Source: Gammaproteobacteria bacterium
GTDB taxonomy: Bacteria; Pseudomonadota; Gammaproteobacteria; DRLM01
Length of the DNA: 7,460 nucleotides
Direction: 5' to 3'
Assembly: GCA_015490395.1 (NCBI GenBank)
Contig: WFXX01000212.1
Span: forward strand, 1-7,460
Part shown: in pieces, positions 6,713 to 7,460 of the stretch
Layout: every line of letters begins with the position of its first letter
Position numbering within the stretch: position 1 is the first letter of the stretch
Made by a program: the position numbers and the translations under genes
The notes under the pieces: model-generated
Seen by the model: the letters and a program-made list of their open reading frames with translations, nothing else
The model's database searches: none
What the model was told of the DNA's origin: nothing

Positions 6713-7172
6713 GGCCGCTGCCGGGAGACGGTGCTGCTGGGCGGCCGCCAGGGTGGCCGCGCTCCCCAAAGACGGGGAGACCTGCCTGAGCTGCCAGCGG
6801 GCGCGAGGGGGGGCTCCTTGGGGCGTCTGCGTGCATCGCTGCTGCTGCCGCTGATGCTGCTGGCTTGGGCGGCTGCGGCGAGCCCACCCCAAATGCCGAC
6901 GCCATGTCCGGCGATCCGCCCGACCGCAGGAGAAGGCCCTTGGAGCCCCGATCGCGCTGAGGCGCATCCTCAGGGAGGACGGCTGCCCGCACGGCGCCCG
7001 CGGTGTAGCGCCGCCCAACGGCGAACGCTGCACCAACACAGCATACAACCATCTGTGACGCCCAGCCCACCGAGGCGGCACCAACGCAGGCCTTGCACGG
7101 CCTGCCACAGCTGTCAGACCGAATCGCGGCGCGCCGCTACGGTATTTACTAATATGTGCGTAGTAGTACGGA
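6713..7172. other. 460-base stretch without a convincing gene
   Basis: Neither strand shows a reading frame with the strong G/C third-position bias seen in hemF, purD and purE. The open frames that exist are short or low in recognisable sequence. There are four perfect short inverted repeats: CTCCCC/GGGGAG at 6762-6767 and 6774-6779; CTGAGG/CCTCAG at 6957-6962 and 6968-6973; CGCCG/CGGCG at 7009-7013 and 7019-7023; and GCAGGCC/GGCCTGC at 7086-7092 and 7099-7105. None is followed by a T-run, so no clear hemF terminator is called. The last 30 bases before the transposase (from about 7141) are unusually A+T-rich and probably belong to the insertion sequence end. The stretch may be eroded remains of a former neighbour gene. 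Confidence 0.5.
6818..6960 (+). pseudogene. Possible frame-split small lipoprotein remnant
   Basis: A TTG at 6818, shortly after GAGGGGGGG (6805-6813), opens a frame reading as a signal peptide: GRLRASLLLPLMLLA. In that frame the peptide continues as WAAAASPP and then low-complexity sequence. One frame over, starting at base 6865, the DNA reads LGGCGEPTPNADAMSGDPP, where LGGC is a good lipobox, and reaches TGA at 6958-6960. Adding one base near 6864 would join the two into a small lipoprotein of about 47 residues. The joined reading is an inference; an intact exported peptide in the first frame, or no gene at all, is equally possible. Confidence 0.2.
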
Positions 7173-7460
7173 CTACCCGTCGGCCAGGATGTACCGGCAC
7201 TCCAGATGACGGAAGAAGCTCCGCACCAGACCGGGCAGACGCTGGATGCTGCGCAGGGCAGACAGCACCAGCCGCTTGAGCTGATCCGGGCCCGTCACGA
7301 CCCGCTTGCCGATCCGGTGGCTCTTGGCGTGGTTCCAGACCTGCTCGACCGGATTGAGCTCCGGCGAGTACGGCGGCAGGAAATGCAGCTCCAGCCGGCC
7401 GGCCGTCCCCTCGACGAACTTCCGCACCGCACGGCTGCGGTGCACCGGATGGCCGTCGCA
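7141..7460 (-). mobile_element. IS630-type insertion sequence, one end, cut by window edge
   Basis: The right end of the window is an insertion sequence, judged from its transposase. The A+T-rich bases 7141-7158 between the transposase stop and the preceding G+C-rich DNA probably hold the terminal repeat. IS630 elements insert at TA, and several TA dinucleotides occur here (7138, 7143, 7151 area). The other end is outside the window, so the exact border cannot be fixed. Confidence 0.5.
7173..7460 (-). CDS. IS630 family transposase, C-terminal part
   Basis: The minus-strand frame is open from the window edge to TAG at 7175-7173, showing the last 95 residues of a DDE transposase that cuts and rejoins DNA for element movement. 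It begins CDGHPVHRSRAVRKFV, where the Asp (7457-7455) fits the second catalytic acid with its usual nearby histidine. LHFLPPYSPELNPVEQVW follows, the IS630 hallmark, whose Glu is the third catalytic acid; 36 residues separate the two. The tail, with WNHAKSHRIGKRV and ending in ILADG, has the usual basic helical look and a natural stop. The first catalytic Asp and the DNA-binding domain lie outside the window, so whether the element is intact or active is unknown. A short hairpin (GTAGT 7163-7167, ACTAC 7172-7176) overlaps the stop. Confidence 0.9.
   Translation of the reverse strand, partial: CDGHPVHRSRAVRKFVEGTAGRLELHFLPPYSPELNPVEQVWNHAKSHRIGKRVVTGPDQLKRLVLSALRSIQRLPGLVRSFFRHLECRYILADG

Noticed and set aside
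6741..6760. GCGGCC/GGCCGC inverted repeat after hemF as a terminator
   Set aside because: It has only a 6-bp stem, an 8-base loop and no T-run. It is partly a palindromic GCGGCCGC site expected often in such G+C-rich DNA.
7094..7108. A CTACH (heme c type CxxCH) motif in the frame that follows the signal peptide at 6818
   Set aside because: The sequence between is low-complexity Pro/Arg/Gln with weak codon bias. A single five-residue pattern in such a frame is easily due to chance, so no cytochrome c is claimed.

Overview
The window is very G+C-rich, densely coding bacterial DNA. Gene content and order suggest a gammaproteobacterium: purH and purD lie close together, and tsaC is followed by hemF. 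Codon third positions in the housekeeping genes are almost always G or C. The species cannot be named from the sequence; a halophilic or sulfur-oxidising lineage is only a guess.

Layout, left to right. The 3' end of purH (+) is followed by a 12-bp perfect hairpin with a UUCG loop on the minus strand, lying between convergent genes. A 2.7-kb minus-strand gene encodes an 889-residue predicted lipoprotein of no family I recognise. It has three cysteine pairs and one EF-hand-like loop. A 207-bp divergent spacer with several inverted repeats leads to a tight plus-strand cluster, purD-purE-tsaC, with a 4-base overlap and then a 10-base gap. After 54 bases with a good -10-like element comes hemF. 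Past hemF are about 460 bases with no convincing gene, then the C-terminal end of an IS630-type transposase (-) running off the right edge.

How the genes fit together. PurD, PurE and PurH catalyse steps 2, 6 and 9-10 of IMP synthesis. TsaC makes the threonylcarbamoyl-adenylate used for t6A modification of tRNA. HemF carries out the oxygen-dependent coproporphyrinogen oxidation of heme synthesis. These are housekeeping functions of ordinary appearance. The parts worth a second look are the large orphan lipoprotein separating purH from purD, and the eroded-looking segment between hemF and the transposase. No undescribed multi-gene system such as a defence island, CRISPR array or biosynthetic cluster is visible.
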